Positions 42,565-53,261 are shown, numbered from the stretch's first letter. The stretch: DNA of 64,000 nucleotides from Loktanella sp. D2R18 (GCF_003318235.1 NZ_QOCG01000006.1:186001-250000), one strand, 5' to 3'. The notes: generated by a model not told the origin, from the letters alone. Translations and numbers: made by a program.

Positions 42565-44072
42565 TGGATCACCCTAATATCCTGATCATCATGGTCGACC
42601 AGTTGAACGGTACATTATTCCCTGATGGTCCTGCTGATTGGCTACATGCACCAAACCTCAAGGCGCTTGCCGCACGCTCAACCCGTTTTCAAAACTGCTA
42701 TACGGCCTCGCCCTTGTGCGCGCCTGCGCGGGCAGCATTCATGTCAGGCCAATTGCCAAGCCGCAATGGCGTCTATGACAATGCCGCTGAATTCGCATCC
42801 AGCATTCCGACCTATGCGCATCACCTGCGCCGGGCAGGGTATCAAACTTGCCTGTCGGGGAAGATGCATTTCGTGGGTCCCGACCAGTTGCACGGGTTCG
42901 AAGAACGGCTCACTACGGATATTTATCCCGCCGATTTCGGCTGGACCCCTGATTATCGCAAACCTGGTGAACGGATTGATTGGTGGTATCACAATATGGG
43001 CTCGGTGACTGGCGCTGGTGTGGCCGAGATTTCCAATCAGATGGAATATGATGACGAGGTTGCGTATAATGCGACCCGCAAAATCTATGACCTGTCACGT
43101 GGCCATGATCCACGTCCTTGGTGTCTGACTGTTAGCTTTACGCATCCGCATGACCCTTACGTCGCCCGCAAGAAATATTGGGATCTGTACAATGATTGCG
43201 CGCACCTTGATCCGACCGTGGATCAGATTGCGTATGAGGACCTCGATCCACACTCGAAGCGTCTGTATGACGCGATGGATGCGAAAAATTTCGATATTAC
43301 GCCCGATCATATCCGTCGGACGCGTCAGGCGTATTTCGCGAATATCAGCTACCTCGATGATAAGATCGGTGAAATTCTGCAAACGCTCAAAGACAGCCGC
43401 CAAGAGGCGACGGTCATGTTTGTGTCGGACCACGGCGATATGCTGGGCGAACGCGGCATGTGGTTTAAGATGTCGTTCTTTGACGGCTCGGCCCGCGTGC
43501 CGCTGATGATCACTAGCCCAGATATGGAACCGGGGCTGGTCAAAGCACCCGTTAGCAGTATCGACGTGACGCCAACGCTGTGTGACATTGCAGGCGTGGA
43601 TATGTCCGAAGTCATGCCTTGGACATCTGGCGAAAGCCTTGTGCATCTGGGGCAGGGCGGCGCCCGCGATACGCCTGTGGCAATGGAATACGCCGCCGAA
43701 GGGTCCTATGCGCCGCTGGTGTCGCTGCGATACGGTAAATGGAAATATAACCGTTGCGTGCTTGATGCGGAGCAACTGTTTGACATGGATGCCGACCCAC
43801 ACGAGTTGACCAATCTGGCGGATGTCCCTGCCCACCAAGGGACCATCACCCAACTACGTGCCAAATCCGAAGCGCGCTGGGATTTGGAAAAATTCGACGC
43901 CGATGTGCGCCATTCCCAAGCCTGCCGCTGGGTCGTCTACGAGGCCCTGCGCAACGGAAACTACTATCCATGGGATTATCAACCGCTGCAAAAAGCGTCT
44001 GAACGCTACATGCGCAATCACATGGATCTGAACGTTCTTGAAGACGGCCAACGCTTTCCGCGTGGCGAATAA
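42564..44072 (+). CDS. betC: Choline-sulfatase
   Basis: This 502-residue sulfatase hydrolyses choline-O-sulfate to choline. The Cys modified to formylglycine is Cys52 in LCAPARAAF (C-x-P-x-R), and metal residues appear in IIMVDQLN near 9 and FVSDHGDML near 292. The C-terminal tail ([22 protein letters not shown]) is typical of BetC. The gene being inside the bet operon shows the cell uses choline sulfate, an osmolyte of algae and fungi, as a betaine source. Confidence 0.95.
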   Translation: MDHPNILIIMVDQLNGTLFPDGPADWLHAPNLKALAARSTRFQNCYTASPLCAPARAAFMSGQLPSRNGVYDNAAEFASSIPTYAHHLRRAGYQTCLSGKMHFVGPDQLHGFEERLTTDIYPADFGWTPDYRKPGERIDWWYHNMGSVTGAGVAEISNQMEYDDEVAYNATRKIYDLSRGHDPRPWCLTVSFTHPHDPYVARKKYWDLYNDCAHLDPTVDQIAYEDLDPHSKRLYDAMDAKNFDITPDHIRRTRQAYFANISYLDDKIGEILQTLKDSRQEATVMFVSDHGDMLGERGMWFKMSFFDGSARVPLMITSPDMEPGLVKAPVSSIDVTPTLCDIAGVDMSEVMPWTSGESLVHLGQGGARDTPVAMEYAAEGSYAPLVSLRYGKWKYNRCVLDAEQLFDMDADPHELTNLADVPAHQGTITQLRAKSEARWDLEKFDADVRHSQACRWVVYEALRNGNYYPWDYQPLQKASERYMRNHMDLNVLEDGQRFPRGE

Positions 44073-44107
44073 CTTTTTCCCTCAATTGCTCTCGCCGGAG
44101 GCGCATC

Positions 44108-45559
44108 ATGACCCAACAACCCACCGCTAGCCATTTTATCGATGGCCAATATGTCGAAGATACCGCCGGAGAGGTGATTGAGGTAATCTACCCCTATACC
44201 GGTAAGGTCATTGCGACCCTGCACGCGGCCACGCCCGCAATTGTAGACCGTGCGCTTGCATCGGCAGAGCGCGCGCAAAAAGAATGGGCCAGCTGGACCG
44301 CCACCGACCGTGGCCGCGTGCTGCGCAAGGCCGCTGACATCATGCGTGACCGCAACCATGATCTGTCGATCTTGGAAACCTTTGACACGGGCAAACCTTA
44401 TCAAGAAACATCTGTGGCCGACGCCACATCTGGTGCCGATGCGCTTGAATATTTCGGCGGTTTGGCCGCCAGCATCACCGGCGAACACATCCAGTTGGGT
44501 GATGATTTTGTGTACACGCGCCGCGAACCTTTGGGTGTCTGTGTTGGGATCGGCGCATGGAACTATCCGACCCAAATCGCTTGCTGGAAAGCGGCCCCCG
44601 CATTGGCGTGCGGCAACGCAATGGTGTTCAAACCATCCGAAGTAACGCCGCTTTGCGCGTTGAAAGTCGCAGAAATTTTGGTCGAAGCAGGCGCACCCGC
44701 CGGTGTCTACAATGTGATCCAAGGCTACGGCGCTGTCGGCGCGTCGCTGATCACAGATACGCGGGTCGATAAGGTCTCACTCACCGGGTCAGTGCCGACA
44801 GGACAAAAGGTCTATGCCGCCGCCGCTGAAGGTCTGCGCCATGTGACAATGGAATTGGGCGGCAAATCCCCGATGGTTGTCTTTGATGATGCTGATCTTG
44901 AAAACGCCGTATCTGGCGCGATTTTGGGCAACTTCTATTCGTCGGGTCAGGTCTGTTCAAACGGCACGCGCGTGTTTGTCCAAAAAGGTATCAAAGACGC
45001 CTTTCTTAAGCGCCTGACAGAACGGCTCGCCGGGATCAAAATGGGCGACCCGCAAGTCCCAGATGTGAACTACGGGCCAATGGTGTCTGAACGCCAACGC
45101 GAAATCGTCGAAGGTTTCATTGCCAAAGGCATTGAAGAAGGCGCGACACTTGTCACTGGTGGCAAACGCGTCGCGGGCGACGGGTTCTTTCTAGAAGCCA
45201 CCGTATTTGCGGATGTCACAGATGACATGACGATCGCGCGTGATGAAATCTTTGGCCCGGTCATGTCGGTGCTTGATTTTGAAACAGAAGAAGAGGCGCT
45301 GACACGTGCAAATGCCACTGATTTTGGGCTTGCTGCGGGCGTCTTTACCGCTGATTTGACGTGTGCGCACCGGATGGCCGCAGGGTTTGAGGCGGGCACC
45401 TGCTATATCAATACCTATAACCTTGCCCCGGTCGAAGCGCCTTTTGGCGGCTCTAAAATGTCAGGCGTCGGGCGTGAAAACTCCAAAGCTGCTATCGAGC
45501 ACTACAGCCAGATCAAAGGCGTCTATGTGGCGATGGGCGATGTGGAGGCACCATTTTAA
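44108..45559 (+). CDS. betB: Betaine-aldehyde dehydrogenase
   Basis: This 483-residue aldehyde dehydrogenase oxidises betaine aldehyde to glycine betaine with NAD(P)+. The catalytic Glu is in [10 protein letters not shown] near 252 and the Cys in [10 protein letters not shown] near 286; the cofactor loop is LTGSVPTG near 230. The [12 protein letters not shown] run near the end is typical of BetB. GCCGGAGG at 44094-44101 is its ribosome site. The stop shares a base with the next gene (TAATG). Confidence 0.95.
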   Translation: MTQQPTASHFIDGQYVEDTAGEVIEVIYPYTGKVIATLHAATPAIVDRALASAERAQKEWASWTATDRGRVLRKAADIMRDRNHDLSILETFDTGKPYQETSVADATSGADALEYFGGLAASITGEHIQLGDDFVYTRREPLGVCVGIGAWNYPTQIACWKAAPALACGNAMVFKPSEVTPLCALKVAEILVEAGAPAGVYNVIQGYGAVGASLITDTRVDKVSLTGSVPTGQKVYAAAAEGLRHVTMELGGKSPMVVFDDADLENAVSGAILGNFYSSGQVCSNGTRVFVQKGIKDAFLKRLTERLAGIKMGDPQVPDVNYGPMVSERQREIVEGFIAKGIEEGATLVTGGKRVAGDGFFLEATVFADVTDDMTIARDEIFGPVMSVLDFETEEEALTRANATDFGLAAGVFTADLTCAHRMAAGFEAGTCYINTYNLAPVEAPFGGSKMSGVGRENSKAAIEHYSQIKGVYVAMGDVEAPF

Positions 45560-45804
45560 TGACCACCACGACAACTCACAAACCGTTGCAACCCGTCGAC
45601 TATGTCAAGTGGGTTGCGACGGTTATTCAACTGATTGGTTACGGGCTCACGGGTCTGAATTATACGCCGTGGAACGTCTATGCATTTCTCGTCGGAATTT
45701 TCTTGTGGTTCGCCGTCGGCTTTATGTGGAAAGACCGTGCGATCATGGTTGTGCATGTGGGTGCTTTTATCTCACTTACGATTGGGTATCTCAATGCAAG
45801 CTGA
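45559..45804 (+). CDS. Small two-to-three-helix membrane protein in the bet operon
   Basis: This 81-residue protein has hydrophobic segments at about 18-34, 39-56 and 62-78 and few charged residues. It is coupled to betB at its start and overlaps betA by 11 bases at its end, so it must be made with them. The type occurs at this place in roseobacter bet operons (I believe DUF6552, not certain). BetA is membrane associated, so the protein could help anchor it or pass electrons on; that is inference. Confidence 0.75.
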   Translation: MTTTTTHKPLQPVDYVKWVATVIQLIGYGLTGLNYTPWNVYAFLVGIFLWFAVGFMWKDRAIMVVHVGAFISLTIGYLNAS

Positions 45805-47452
45805 TTACGTAATTATCGGGGCGGGCTCAGCAGGGTGTGCAATGGCCTACCGTCTGGCCGAAGCTGGCAAGCAAGTGCTGATCATCGAACACGGTGGGTC
45901 AGACCGGGGGCCGTTCATTCAGATGCCTGCGGCACTGTCTTATCCTATGAACATGAAAATGTATGATTGGGGGCTCAAGACCGAACCAGAACCGCATCTT
46001 GGAGGGCGTTCGCTGGTAACCCCGCGCGGCAAGGTGATCGGGGGGTCTTCTTCGATCAATGGGATGATTTATGTGCGCGGTCATGCCTGTGATTACGATT
46101 ACTGGGCCGAAAGCGGCGCACAGGGCTGGTCCTATGCAGATGTGCTTCCCTATTTCAAACGGATGGAACATTGGCACGAAGGTGGCCACGGCGGCGACGC
46201 CGATTGGCGTGGCAAAGACGGCCCGCTGCACATCACGCGCGGCCCGCGCAAAAACCCATTGACCCGCGCCTTTGTCAAAGCAGGCGAAGAAGCCGGGTAT
46301 CCGGTCACTGGTGACTACAACGGTCAGCAACAAGAAGGCTTTGGCCCGTTTGATGCGACGATCTACAAAGGGTATCGCTGGTCAGCGGCCAACGCATATC
46401 TGCGTCCGGCGCTGAAACGCGCCAATTGCAACATCACCCGTGCCTTTGCGCGGCGCATTGTGATCGAAAATGGGCGTGCTGTTGGCGTAGAGATCAGCCG
46501 CGGCAACAAGGTCGAAATCATCAAGGCAAACGTCGAAGTGATTGTGGCTGCGTCTTCGCTTAATTCGCCAAAGCTGTTGATGCTTTCGGGGGTTGGCCCG
46601 GCAGATCACTTGGCAGAACACGGGATTGATGTCGTCGCGGACCGTCCGGGGGTCGGGCAAAATCTGCAAGACCACCTTGAGCTTTATATCCAACAAGCTG
46701 CGACAAAACCTGTCACGCTGTTTTCCTATTGGAATCTGCGCGGCAAGGCGAAAATTGGGCTCGAATGGTTGCTTTGGAAAACCGGTTTAGGATCATCCAA
46801 CCAGTTCGAAAGCGCTGGGTTTATTCGCTCTGACAAAGGGGTGAAATATCCCGATATTCAGTTCCACTTCTTGCCCATTGCGGTCAGTTATGATGGTAAA
46901 GTCGCGCCCGAAGGGCACGGGTTCCAAGCGCATGTTGGCCCGATGCGGTCTGTGTCGCGCGGGCAGGTCACGTTGCGATCAAATGATCCCAATGAGAACC
47001 CAAAGATTGCGTTCAACTATATGTCCGACCCCACAGATTGGGAGGATTTCCGTAAATGCATCCGTTTGACCCGCGAAATTTTCGGGCAAGCGGCGTTTGA
47101 CGAATATCGTGGCCATGAAATTCAGCCGGGCGAGGCCGCGCAATCAGATGAGGCCTTGGATGATTTCATTCGCGACCACGCCGAAAGCGCCTATCACCCC
47201 TGCGGCACCTGTAAAATGGGCGCGGCCGATGATCCGATGGCCGTGGTTGATCCACAGGCGCGGGTAATCGGGGTTGAAGGTTTGCGCGTTGCCGATAGTT
47301 CGATTTTCCCACGGATTACCAATGGTAACTTGAACGGGCCGTCGATCATGGTCGGCGAAAAAATCGCGGATTTTGTGCTGCAACGTCATCCACTGCCTGC
47401 TGAAAACGTTGAGCCGTGGATCAATCCAAATTGGGAAACTGCGCAGCGGTAG
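45794..47452 (+). CDS. betA: Choline dehydrogenase
   Basis: This 552-residue GMC oxidoreductase oxidises choline to betaine aldehyde using FAD and passes electrons to the respiratory chain. The FAD motif [20 protein letters not shown] is at residues 6-25, the GMC signature around [18 protein letters not shown] near 80, and the active-site run [11 protein letters not shown] near 465 carries the His. The C-terminal [17 protein letters not shown] is conserved. ATG 45794 is the family start; the frame upstream is a shadow of the small membrane gene. Confidence 0.95.
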   Translation: MQADYVIIGAGSAGCAMAYRLAEAGKQVLIIEHGGSDRGPFIQMPAALSYPMNMKMYDWGLKTEPEPHLGGRSLVTPRGKVIGGSSSINGMIYVRGHACDYDYWAESGAQGWSYADVLPYFKRMEHWHEGGHGGDADWRGKDGPLHITRGPRKNPLTRAFVKAGEEAGYPVTGDYNGQQQEGFGPFDATIYKGYRWSAANAYLRPALKRANCNITRAFARRIVIENGRAVGVEISRGNKVEIIKANVEVIVAASSLNSPKLLMLSGVGPADHLAEHGIDVVADRPGVGQNLQDHLELYIQQAATKPVTLFSYWNLRGKAKIGLEWLLWKTGLGSSNQFESAGFIRSDKGVKYPDIQFHFLPIAVSYDGKVAPEGHGFQAHVGPMRSVSRGQVTLRSNDPNENPKIAFNYMSDPTDWEDFRKCIRLTREIFGQAAFDEYRGHEIQPGEAAQSDEALDDFIRDHAESAYHPCGTCKMGAADDPMAVVDPQARVIGVEGLRVADSSIFPRITNGNLNGPSIMVGEKIADFVLQRHPLPAENVEPWINPNWETAQR

Positions 47453-47544
47453 GAACAAGAAAATCCATTTGTTGATCGGGATCAATGCGGGACGAATCTC
47501 TGCATCCTAAGCTTTGGCCAAGACAGCTATTTAAGGATAAAAAG

Positions 47545-47787
47545 ATGTCACATACCCCGCACGAACTGCTTGAAGAATTTCCAGATCAGCATAATGCGAT
47601 GCATGCGCTTAAGGCTGAAGATGCCCATTTCGCAAAGCTGTATGAAGAGTATCACGTTGTGAATCGCGCAATTCACCGGGCCGAAACCGATGTTGAACCG
47701 ACTGATGACTTGTATATGGCCGAAATGCGTAAACAGCGCATGTCGCTCAAGGATGAAATCGCCGGAATTTTGGCCAAAGCGGCCTAA
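47545..47787 (+). CDS. DUF465 (YdcH-like) small helical protein
   Basis: This 80-residue protein is a helical hairpin of the YdcH/DUF465 type: ELLEEFPDQHNAMHALKAEDAHF, then LYEEYHVVNRAIHRAE and MRKQRMSLKDEIAGIL. Function unknown. The ATG at 47545 follows AAGGATAAAA at 47533-47542. It stands alone after betA, convergent with pccR with a gap of about 36 bases. Confidence 0.88.
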   Translation: MSHTPHELLEEFPDQHNAMHALKAEDAHFAKLYEEYHVVNRAIHRAETDVEPTDDLYMAEMRKQRMSLKDEIAGILAKAA

Positions 47788-47823
47788 GCAGTATTTTGGC
47801 AGGGGCGTGCGCGCCCTTGCCGT

Positions 47824-49224
47824 TCAATCCAGCTGGTAGGGCAGGACACCACGGGTGTTCGGGTCAACGCTAAGCTGGCGTTCAAGCGGCGGAACTGAGC
47901 GCTGATGACAATCGCGCCGTTCGCAAATGCGACATGAAATCCCAATTGGGGCATAGGCGCTTGGCGCGCCCAAATCCATATGATCAGCATAGACAAGGGC
48001 GGGCGCGTGCCGCACTTCGCAGCCAAGCCCAATCGCATAGCGCCGGGTCGGCACATTATAGGCCCCGCCGGATTTACTGACATCGCGTGCCAGGCAAAAA
48101 TACTGTGCCCCGTCGGGTGTTTCGGCAAGTTGGCGCAAAAACTGTCCGGGGTTGGCAAAGGCCTGATGCACGTTCCATAGCGGGCAAGCACCGCCAAATC
48201 GTGCAAATTGCAGCGTGGTTGCCGAATGGCGTTTGGTGATCGTTCCCGCCTGATCGACACGCACAAAAAAGAACGGGATGCCCTTTGCGCCGGGGCGTTG
48301 CAACGTGGACAGGCGGTGCGCCACCTGTTCAATCGAGGCGCCAAACCGGGTTGCCAATAGCTCTAGATCGTGGCGGTCGGATTGGGCCGCCTTTAGGAAC
48401 GCGCCATAAGGCATCAGCGCGGCGCCCGCAAAATAATTGGCCAGACCAACCTTGGCGATACTGCGGGCCTCGGGTGATTGAAACCGCGCCAGATCCAATG
48501 TCGCGTCCAATAGATCGCTTTGGGTGATCAGGGCCAGTTGCAATAGCAATTGAAAGCACTGGGTCGCAGGATGGCTGTCGCGCGACATCGACAGGGTGCG
48601 GCTGGCCGGATCAAAATGGCGTAGCGTTTTGCTATCGGTAAAAGTGACGGTAATGTTTTGCGCGGACAGTGCGCGAACGGCAGCTTGGGTTATTGTTTCA
48701 TCCGGTTTGCGCTGGATCGCAAATCGTTCTGCGCTGCGGTCAACCGCGTCGATATAGTTGTCGCAATAATGAAAGAAGTCACGCACCTCTTCCCAAGGGC
48801 TGGGTTGCAGGCGGACATCTTCGCGGCCCAATGCCTCGTCGAGTGATGCAAGCCGTTCATGGGTTTGGCGGTAGGCGCTGTGTAGGTCTAAAAATGCGCG
48901 TGCAATGGCAGGGGCGTTTGCGGCGACCAACCGTAAGTCGGCAAGCGCCGGGGCGGGGCCTGACAGCACCGGATCGGCCATCGCTTCGCGCATGTCGCTC
49001 ACCAATCGGGTCTCGTCACCGGCTTGTAGTTCAGTGACATCAAACCCGAATTCCTGCGCGAGGCCCAACACCACCGCGGTCGACACGGGGCGGTTATTGT
49101 TTTCCATTTGGTTCAGATAGGGCAACGAGACTCCAAGCTTTGCCGCGAAATCCTTTTGGGTCAGCGACAGCCGCCCGCGCAATTCGCGCAGCTTTGCCCC
49201 CGCATAAAGTTTTTGAACGGCCAT
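47824..49224 (-). CDS. pccR: Short-chain fatty acyl-CoA regulator, PccR-like (XRE/ScfR family)
   Basis: This 466-residue protein has an N-terminal XRE HTH (about 10-65; LRGRLSLTQKDFAAKLGVSLPYLNQMENN) and a long C-terminal domain of the short-chain fatty acid regulator type, ending in GISCRICERRDCHQRSVPPLER with its Cys-rich zinc-like cluster. In Rhodobacter sphaeroides PccR activates propionyl-CoA carboxylase genes and senses acyl-CoA. Here pccB is two genes away and carries TTTGCAA-type sites. The middle (DFFHYCDNYIDAVDRSAE) fits the IrrE-like core without a protease motif. Confidence 0.9.
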   Translation of the reverse strand: MAVQKLYAGAKLRELRGRLSLTQKDFAAKLGVSLPYLNQMENNNRPVSTAVVLGLAQEFGFDVTELQAGDETRLVSDMREAMADPVLSGPAPALADLRLVAANAPAIARAFLDLHSAYRQTHERLASLDEALGREDVRLQPSPWEEVRDFFHYCDNYIDAVDRSAERFAIQRKPDETITQAAVRALSAQNITVTFTDSKTLRHFDPASRTLSMSRDSHPATQCFQLLLQLALITQSDLLDATLDLARFQSPEARSIAKVGLANYFAGAALMPYGAFLKAAQSDRHDLELLATRFGASIEQVAHRLSTLQRPGAKGIPFFFVRVDQAGTITKRHSATTLQFARFGGACPLWNVHQAFANPGQFLRQLAETPDGAQYFCLARDVSKSGGAYNVPTRRYAIGLGCEVRHAPALVYADHMDLGAPSAYAPIGISCRICERRDCHQRSVPPLERQLSVDPNTRGVLPYQLD

Positions 49225-49232
49225 TACGCACC

Positions 49233-49252
49233 TTTTGCAACTTAGCTAAGTT
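49233..49252. promoter_or_regulatory. TTTTGCAA site and 14-bp perfect palindrome before pccR
   Basis: TTTTGCAA at 49233-49240 runs into AACTTAGCTAAGTT at 49239-49252, a perfect palindrome, in the 52-base gap upstream of pccR. TTTGCAAA is the core type bound by ScfR/RamB regulators, so this is a good place for PccR self-control. Confidence 0.6.
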
Positions 49253-49276
49253 AGATTAGCTGCTGCAAACCTGCGG

Positions 49277-50488
49277 TCAAGTAATGCGGGATTCGCGCCA
49301 GACCACAAACAGGACTGAAAGCAACGCAAGCACCCCGGTGCCCAGCATCAGCAGTTGCAGCGGCAAGGTGCCCGTTTCAACCGTCAGCATGCCGCCCGCA
49401 AATTGCGACAGCGCTGCGCCGCCACCGATCATGATCGCACCGCTCAGCCCGCTTGCGGTGCCCGCCAGATGCGGACGTACTGAAATGGACCCCGCCATGA
49501 CGTTGGGCAGGGCGATCCCATTGCCAAGTCCCAAAAATATACAAAATCCGAAAAAGTTGAGCGGGTGCGCCACGCCGGACATGGTAAGAATGGCGGATAT
49601 GCTCAGCCCGACGATAGTTATACCTGTGCCGATGATGGCCATTGTGTTGATGCCCAAGCGTACTGAAAACCGACCTGACAGGTAGTTACCAACCGAATAA
49701 CCAACGGCGGGCGCGCCAAGGGCGATACCGCTCCACATCGGAGAGAGGCCAAAGATTGTGCTGCCCACAAACGAGGCGCCACCAAGCAACGCAAAGAACG
49801 CACCCGATGAAAAAGCGCTGCAAAGCGCATAGCCCCAGAATCGCGGCGACCGAAAGAGCTCAGGATAGCCTTTGATCTGGTCGCGAAAGCTAACACCGCC
49901 CTTGGCGACGGTTTCGCCCAGATCCAAATAGACCAGTACGAGCGTGGCGGTCCCGGCAAGCGCTAAGAACGCAAAAGTGGCGTGCCAGTTAAACGCTTCG
50001 TCCAGCACGCCGCCGATCATCGGGCCAAACATGGGTACCAATGCGGTGCCCATGGTGACATATCCCATCAAGGATGCGGCCTCTTCTTGCGAAACGATGT
50101 CACGCACAATCGCGCGGCTAAGTGCCATATTTGTGGCAACCGCGGCCTGAAGAATGCGGAAAAACAGAAATAGCTCGATCGAATGAGACAGCATTGCGCC
50201 AATGGATGCGATGATGAAAATCGAAAGTGAGCCAAGGATCATGATCCGCCGTCCGTAGCGATCTGAAATCGGGCCAACGAAAATTTGCAACACCGCTGTC
50301 GCGGCTAAATACCCTGAAAGCGCGATCTGCATTATCGCGTAATCTGTTTCGAAATCGGCGGTCATCTTGGCCAACGACGGCAAAAAAATCGTCATGCTAA
50401 GGGCAGACATGCCTGTAATTAGCACCAGCGTCATGATGTGTGGCGGGGTGCTGCGATCAAGAAAGCGGATGAAGGGTAAGTTGCTCAT
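49277..50488 (-). CDS. MFS multidrug exporter, Bcr/CflA type
   Basis: This 403-residue protein has 12 membrane helices and the DHA1/Bcr-CflA features: the motif-A loop GPISDRYGRRIMILG near 72 and the RAIVRDIV run near 125. It would export drugs or metabolites with proton exchange. It is divergent from pccB and shares the TTTGCAA-rich region, so it may fall under PccR. The same strand holds pccR 52 bases downstream, and the two could be co-transcribed. Confidence 0.87.
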   Translation of the reverse strand: MSNLPFIRFLDRSTPPHIMTLVLITGMSALSMTIFLPSLAKMTADFETDYAIMQIALSGYLAATAVLQIFVGPISDRYGRRIMILGSLSIFIIASIGAMLSHSIELFLFFRILQAAVATNMALSRAIVRDIVSQEEAASLMGYVTMGTALVPMFGPMIGGVLDEAFNWHATFAFLALAGTATLVLVYLDLGETVAKGGVSFRDQIKGYPELFRSPRFWGYALCSAFSSGAFFALLGGASFVGSTIFGLSPMWSGIALGAPAVGYSVGNYLSGRFSVRLGINTMAIIGTGITIVGLSISAILTMSGVAHPLNFFGFCIFLGLGNGIALPNVMAGSISVRPHLAGTASGLSGAIMIGGGAALSQFAGGMLTVETGTLPLQLLMLGTGVLALLSVLFVVWRESRIT

Positions 50489-50546
50489 GGGTTAGGGGTA
50501 GGGTGCAACGCTGGTCTTGTCTATCCTTGGGATTGTATGGATACGA

Positions 50547-50595
50547 TTTGCAATGTTGCAATTTGTAGATTTTGCTAATGGTGGTATTTGCAAAT
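50547..50595. promoter_or_regulatory. Cluster of TTTGCAA-type sites before pccB (candidate PccR operators)
   Basis: Between the MFS gene and pccB lie TTTGCAA (50547-50553), TTGCAAT (50556-50562), TTTGCTAA (50571-50578) and a perfect 10-bp palindrome, ATTTGCAAAT (50586-50595). ScfR-family regulators such as PccR and RamB bind TTTGCAAA-type inverted repeats. The sites end about 75 bases upstream of the pccB start. Confidence 0.65.
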
Positions 50596-50668
50596 ATTCC
50601 CATTCGCGCTTCGTGAAATGGCTGCCTTGGGCTAGGGTTGGTCAAAGAACCGAATTGGGGGCGATCTG

Positions 50669-52192
50669 ATGGATGTATTACAAGAGCTAGAAGCGCAGCG
50701 CGAAGCTGCGCGTCTTGGTGGCGGCGAACGTCGGATTGCCGCGCAGCACAGTAAAGGCAAGCTGACCGCACGCGAACGCATTGACCTATTGCTTGACGAA
50801 GGGTCGTTTGAAGAATTTGACATGTTCGTGGCCCACCGCTGTACCGATTTTGGTATGGAGGCTGAACGCCCCGCTGGCGACGGCGTTGTCACCGGTTGGG
50901 GCACAGTGAACGGCCGCATGGTCTATGTGTTCTCTCAGGATTTTACTGTTTTTGGTGGCTCGCTTTCGGAAACCCACGCACAAAAGATTTGCAAAATCAT
51001 GGATATGGCGATGAAAAACGGCGCGCCTGTGATTGGGATCAACGATTCTGGGGGTGCGCGTATCCAAGAAGGTGTCGCGTCGCTTGCTGGTTATGCTGAA
51101 GTGTTTCAGCGCAACATTATGGCCTCTGGCGTGGTGCCGCAGATCAGTCTGATCATGGGGCCATGTGCTGGCGGTGCGGTCTATAGCCCCGCGATGACCG
51201 ACTTTATCTTTATGGTCAAAGACAGCAGTTATATGTTTGTGACTGGCCCTGATGTTGTGAAAACCGTCACCAATGAGGTCGTCACGGCCGAAGAGCTGGG
51301 CGGCGCATCGACCCATGCTAAGAAGTCCAGTGTCGCAGATGGTGCGTTCGAAAACGACGTCGAAGCCTTGGCTGAAGCGCGCCGTTTGATCGATTTTCTA
51401 CCGCTCAATAACCGCGAAAAACCGCCCGTGCGCCCGTTCTTTGACGATGTGGATCGTCTTGAAGACAGTCTTGATACGTTGATCCCGGACAACCCGAACG
51501 CGCCGTACGACATGAAAGAGCTGATCCATAAGCTTGCCGACGAAGGCGATTTTTACGAGATCCAACAAGAGTTTGCCAAGAATATCTTGACCGGGTTTAT
51601 CCGTCTTGAGGGATCGACTGTTGGTGTTGTTGCCAACCAGCCAATGGTGCTGGCTGGCTGTCTCGATATTGACAGTTCTCGCAAGGCAGCACGGTTTGTG
51701 CGGTTCTGTGATGCATTTGAAATTCCAATCCTGACGCTTGTCGATGTGCCCGGCTTCCTGCCCGGCACCAGCCAAGAATATGGCGGCGTGATCAAACACG
51801 GTGCTAAACTGCTGTTTGCCTACGGCGAAGCCACCGTGCCCAAGGTGACAGTGATCACGCGCAAGGCCTACGGTGGTGCATATGACGTGATGGCGTCAAA
51901 ACACCTGCGCGGTGATTTCAACTATGCGTGGCCAACTGCAGAAATTGCTGTGATGGGCGCCAAAGGCGCGACCGAGATTATTCACCGTGGTAAATCAGCC
52001 GAGGAAATCGCGGAGCAGACCAAAGAATATGAGGATCGCTTTGCGAACCCGTTTGTTGCGGCTGAGAAAGGTTTCATCGACGAAATCATCCGCCCGCAAT
52101 CCACACGCAAACGGGTCTGCCGGGCCTTTGCAAGCTTGCGCGGCAAGCAGTTGCAAAATCCGTGGAAAAAACACGACAATATTCCGCTATAA
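50669..52192 (+). CDS. pccB: Propionyl-CoA carboxylase beta subunit
   Basis: This 507-residue carboxyltransferase moves the carboxyl from biotin to propionyl-CoA, giving (S)-methylmalonyl-CoA. Both crotonase-fold halves are present: [19 protein letters not shown] near 118 and the oxyanion region [13 protein letters not shown] near 162 in the N half, [15 protein letters not shown] near 357 and [13 protein letters not shown] near 393 in the C half. The ending [23 protein letters not shown] is typical. pccA is in the same direction, with two small genes in between. It is likely under PccR control. Confidence 0.95.
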   Translation: MDVLQELEAQREAARLGGGERRIAAQHSKGKLTARERIDLLLDEGSFEEFDMFVAHRCTDFGMEAERPAGDGVVTGWGTVNGRMVYVFSQDFTVFGGSLSETHAQKICKIMDMAMKNGAPVIGINDSGGARIQEGVASLAGYAEVFQRNIMASGVVPQISLIMGPCAGGAVYSPAMTDFIFMVKDSSYMFVTGPDVVKTVTNEVVTAEELGGASTHAKKSSVADGAFENDVEALAEARRLIDFLPLNNREKPPVRPFFDDVDRLEDSLDTLIPDNPNAPYDMKELIHKLADEGDFYEIQQEFAKNILTGFIRLEGSTVGVVANQPMVLAGCLDIDSSRKAARFVRFCDAFEIPILTLVDVPGFLPGTSQEYGGVIKHGAKLLFAYGEATVPKVTVITRKAYGGAYDVMASKHLRGDFNYAWPTAEIAVMGAKGATEIIHRGKSAEEIAEQTKEYEDRFANPFVAAEKGFIDEIIRPQSTRKRVCRAFASLRGKQLQNPWKKHDNIPL

Positions 52193-52270
52193 CTGGAGTG
52201 TTCACGCTGGTCGCAAAGCGCCTGGCGTGATCTATCGCGACCCGATGGATCACAATAACCGAGGTATGAC

Positions 52271-52633
52271 ATGGCCCTGCCATATATGGATAAACATCGC
52301 GGCTTTCCGGGACGCTTGCCCGGGACTGATTTTCAGTTCGTTCTGCGGCGCGCGAATAAAGATGGCGCGACTGCGCTGACCGAACGGGAGCGCTACCCAG
52401 ATCGCCGTCCGCCAGACAAACGTGCGGATGTCGGGTTTATGCAGGCTTTGTTGGAAAATTTTGGCGATGAACCATTTGTGCGCGGCAATCTGGATGCGGG
52501 CCGTCTGAGTTGGCTGTTTGGGCGTGAAGTGATCCCCGCCGAAGACCCGTTTGATCCAGCTGATTACGAAGCCATGCTGCGTGTCGATATCGATGTCGCG
52601 CGCGTCAGTTTCCCAGAGCTTTTTACAAAGTAG
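52271..52633 (+). CDS. Conserved hypothetical protein between pccB and pccA
   Basis: This 120-residue soluble protein is rich in charged residues, with short segments such as HRGFPGRLPGTDFQFVLRRANKDGA and DAGRLSWLFGREVIP; I do not recognise a domain. GAGG at 52261-52264 is well placed before the ATG at 52271. It starts 78 bases after pccB and is probably on the same transcript. Proteins of this kind occur at the same place in other Rhodobacteraceae, so a link to propionyl-CoA use is possible but only by context. Confidence 0.65.
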   Translation: MALPYMDKHRGFPGRLPGTDFQFVLRRANKDGATALTERERYPDRRPPDKRADVGFMQALLENFGDEPFVRGNLDAGRLSWLFGREVIPAEDPFDPADYEAMLRVDIDVARVSFPELFTK

Positions 52634-52964
52634 AAATGACATTGGTTGCACATCATAGGCGCGCTATGCTGCTTGGACGGCGGATATCCTCCCAAAAATG
52701 GGGGGATCAAACACGCGGGTATGCAACGACAGTTTTTGGCGACATCATAAGCTGTGCGATAAGCCAGACTTCTTTTGATGTCGCCGACCCACCTTATCAT
52801 ACTGATCCTTCCCCTTCTCGGTTCGCCTTCTCACAGGGCGGACCGAAACCGAGGATCGGCGAAAAAATGTCTGTTATTGCATATCACGTGATTGTGCATA
52901 TTGCTTTACGCGTGAAAGAGGCCAATTCTTGGCCGCGCAACACAATTCTAAAGGGCAGTAAAAA
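52634..52964 (+). other. 331-base intergenic region with an imperfect hairpin
   Basis: No convincing gene is seen here. At about 52815-52856, CTCGGTT and AACCGAG can pair, with an inner CGCC/GGCG pair and a bulge, which gives a possible structured RNA leader or decaying terminator. The region before 52965 is AT-richer than its surroundings and probably holds the promoter of the small lipoprotein gene. A non-coding RNA is possible. Confidence 0.35.
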
Positions 52965-53165
52965 ATGCAAAAATCATCTCTTCTTCTGGCTGCGGTCGCG
53001 GCTTTTGGCCTTGCAGGCTGTATCGACACCGACGGCGAACGTGCTGTTGCAGGCGCGGGTGCAGGTCTTGTCGCCGCTGAAATTCTGGGCACAGACCCAG
53101 TTGGCACAGCCGCTGTTGGCGCAGCCGCAGGCGTGTTTTGCGACGACGCAGGCATCTGCAACTAG
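52965..53165 (+). CDS. Small glycine/alanine-rich lipoprotein
   Basis: This 66-residue protein has a lipoprotein signal (LLLAAVAAFGLAGC, Cys19) and a Gly/Ala-rich hydrophobic stretch (AVAGAGAGLVAAEILGTDPVGTAAVGAAAG), ending in two Cys (FCDDAGICN). It resembles small outer-membrane lipoproteins with glycine-zipper parts. Function unknown. It is followed by a strong terminator, so it is probably its own transcript although it lies between pccB and pccA. Confidence 0.75.
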   Translation: MQKSSLLLAAVAAFGLAGCIDTDGERAVAGAGAGLVAAEILGTDPVGTAAVGAAAGVFCDDAGICN

Positions 53166-53206
53166 TATAAATTCACGTGCCATTCCGGCGCGTCTAAAAT
53201 CTTTGG

Positions 53207-53242
53207 ATCGTCGCTGGGGCAGGACCCCGGCGGCGATTTTTT
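53207..53242 (+). terminator. Strong terminator about 20 bases before pccA
   Basis: A 13-bp stem (ATCGTCGCTGGGG at 53207-53219 with CCCCGGCGGCGAT at 53225-53237; two G-U pairs), 5-base loop and six Ts (53237-53242). It closes the small lipoprotein gene and sits 19 bases before the pccA start codon. Confidence 0.9.
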
Positions 53243-53261
53243 GTTTGGGGGACGAAAACTA

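Noticed and set aside
43095-43853. 252-codon minus-strand frame inside betC
   Set aside because: Fully antisense to a conserved sulfatase; no recognisable domain or ribosome site.
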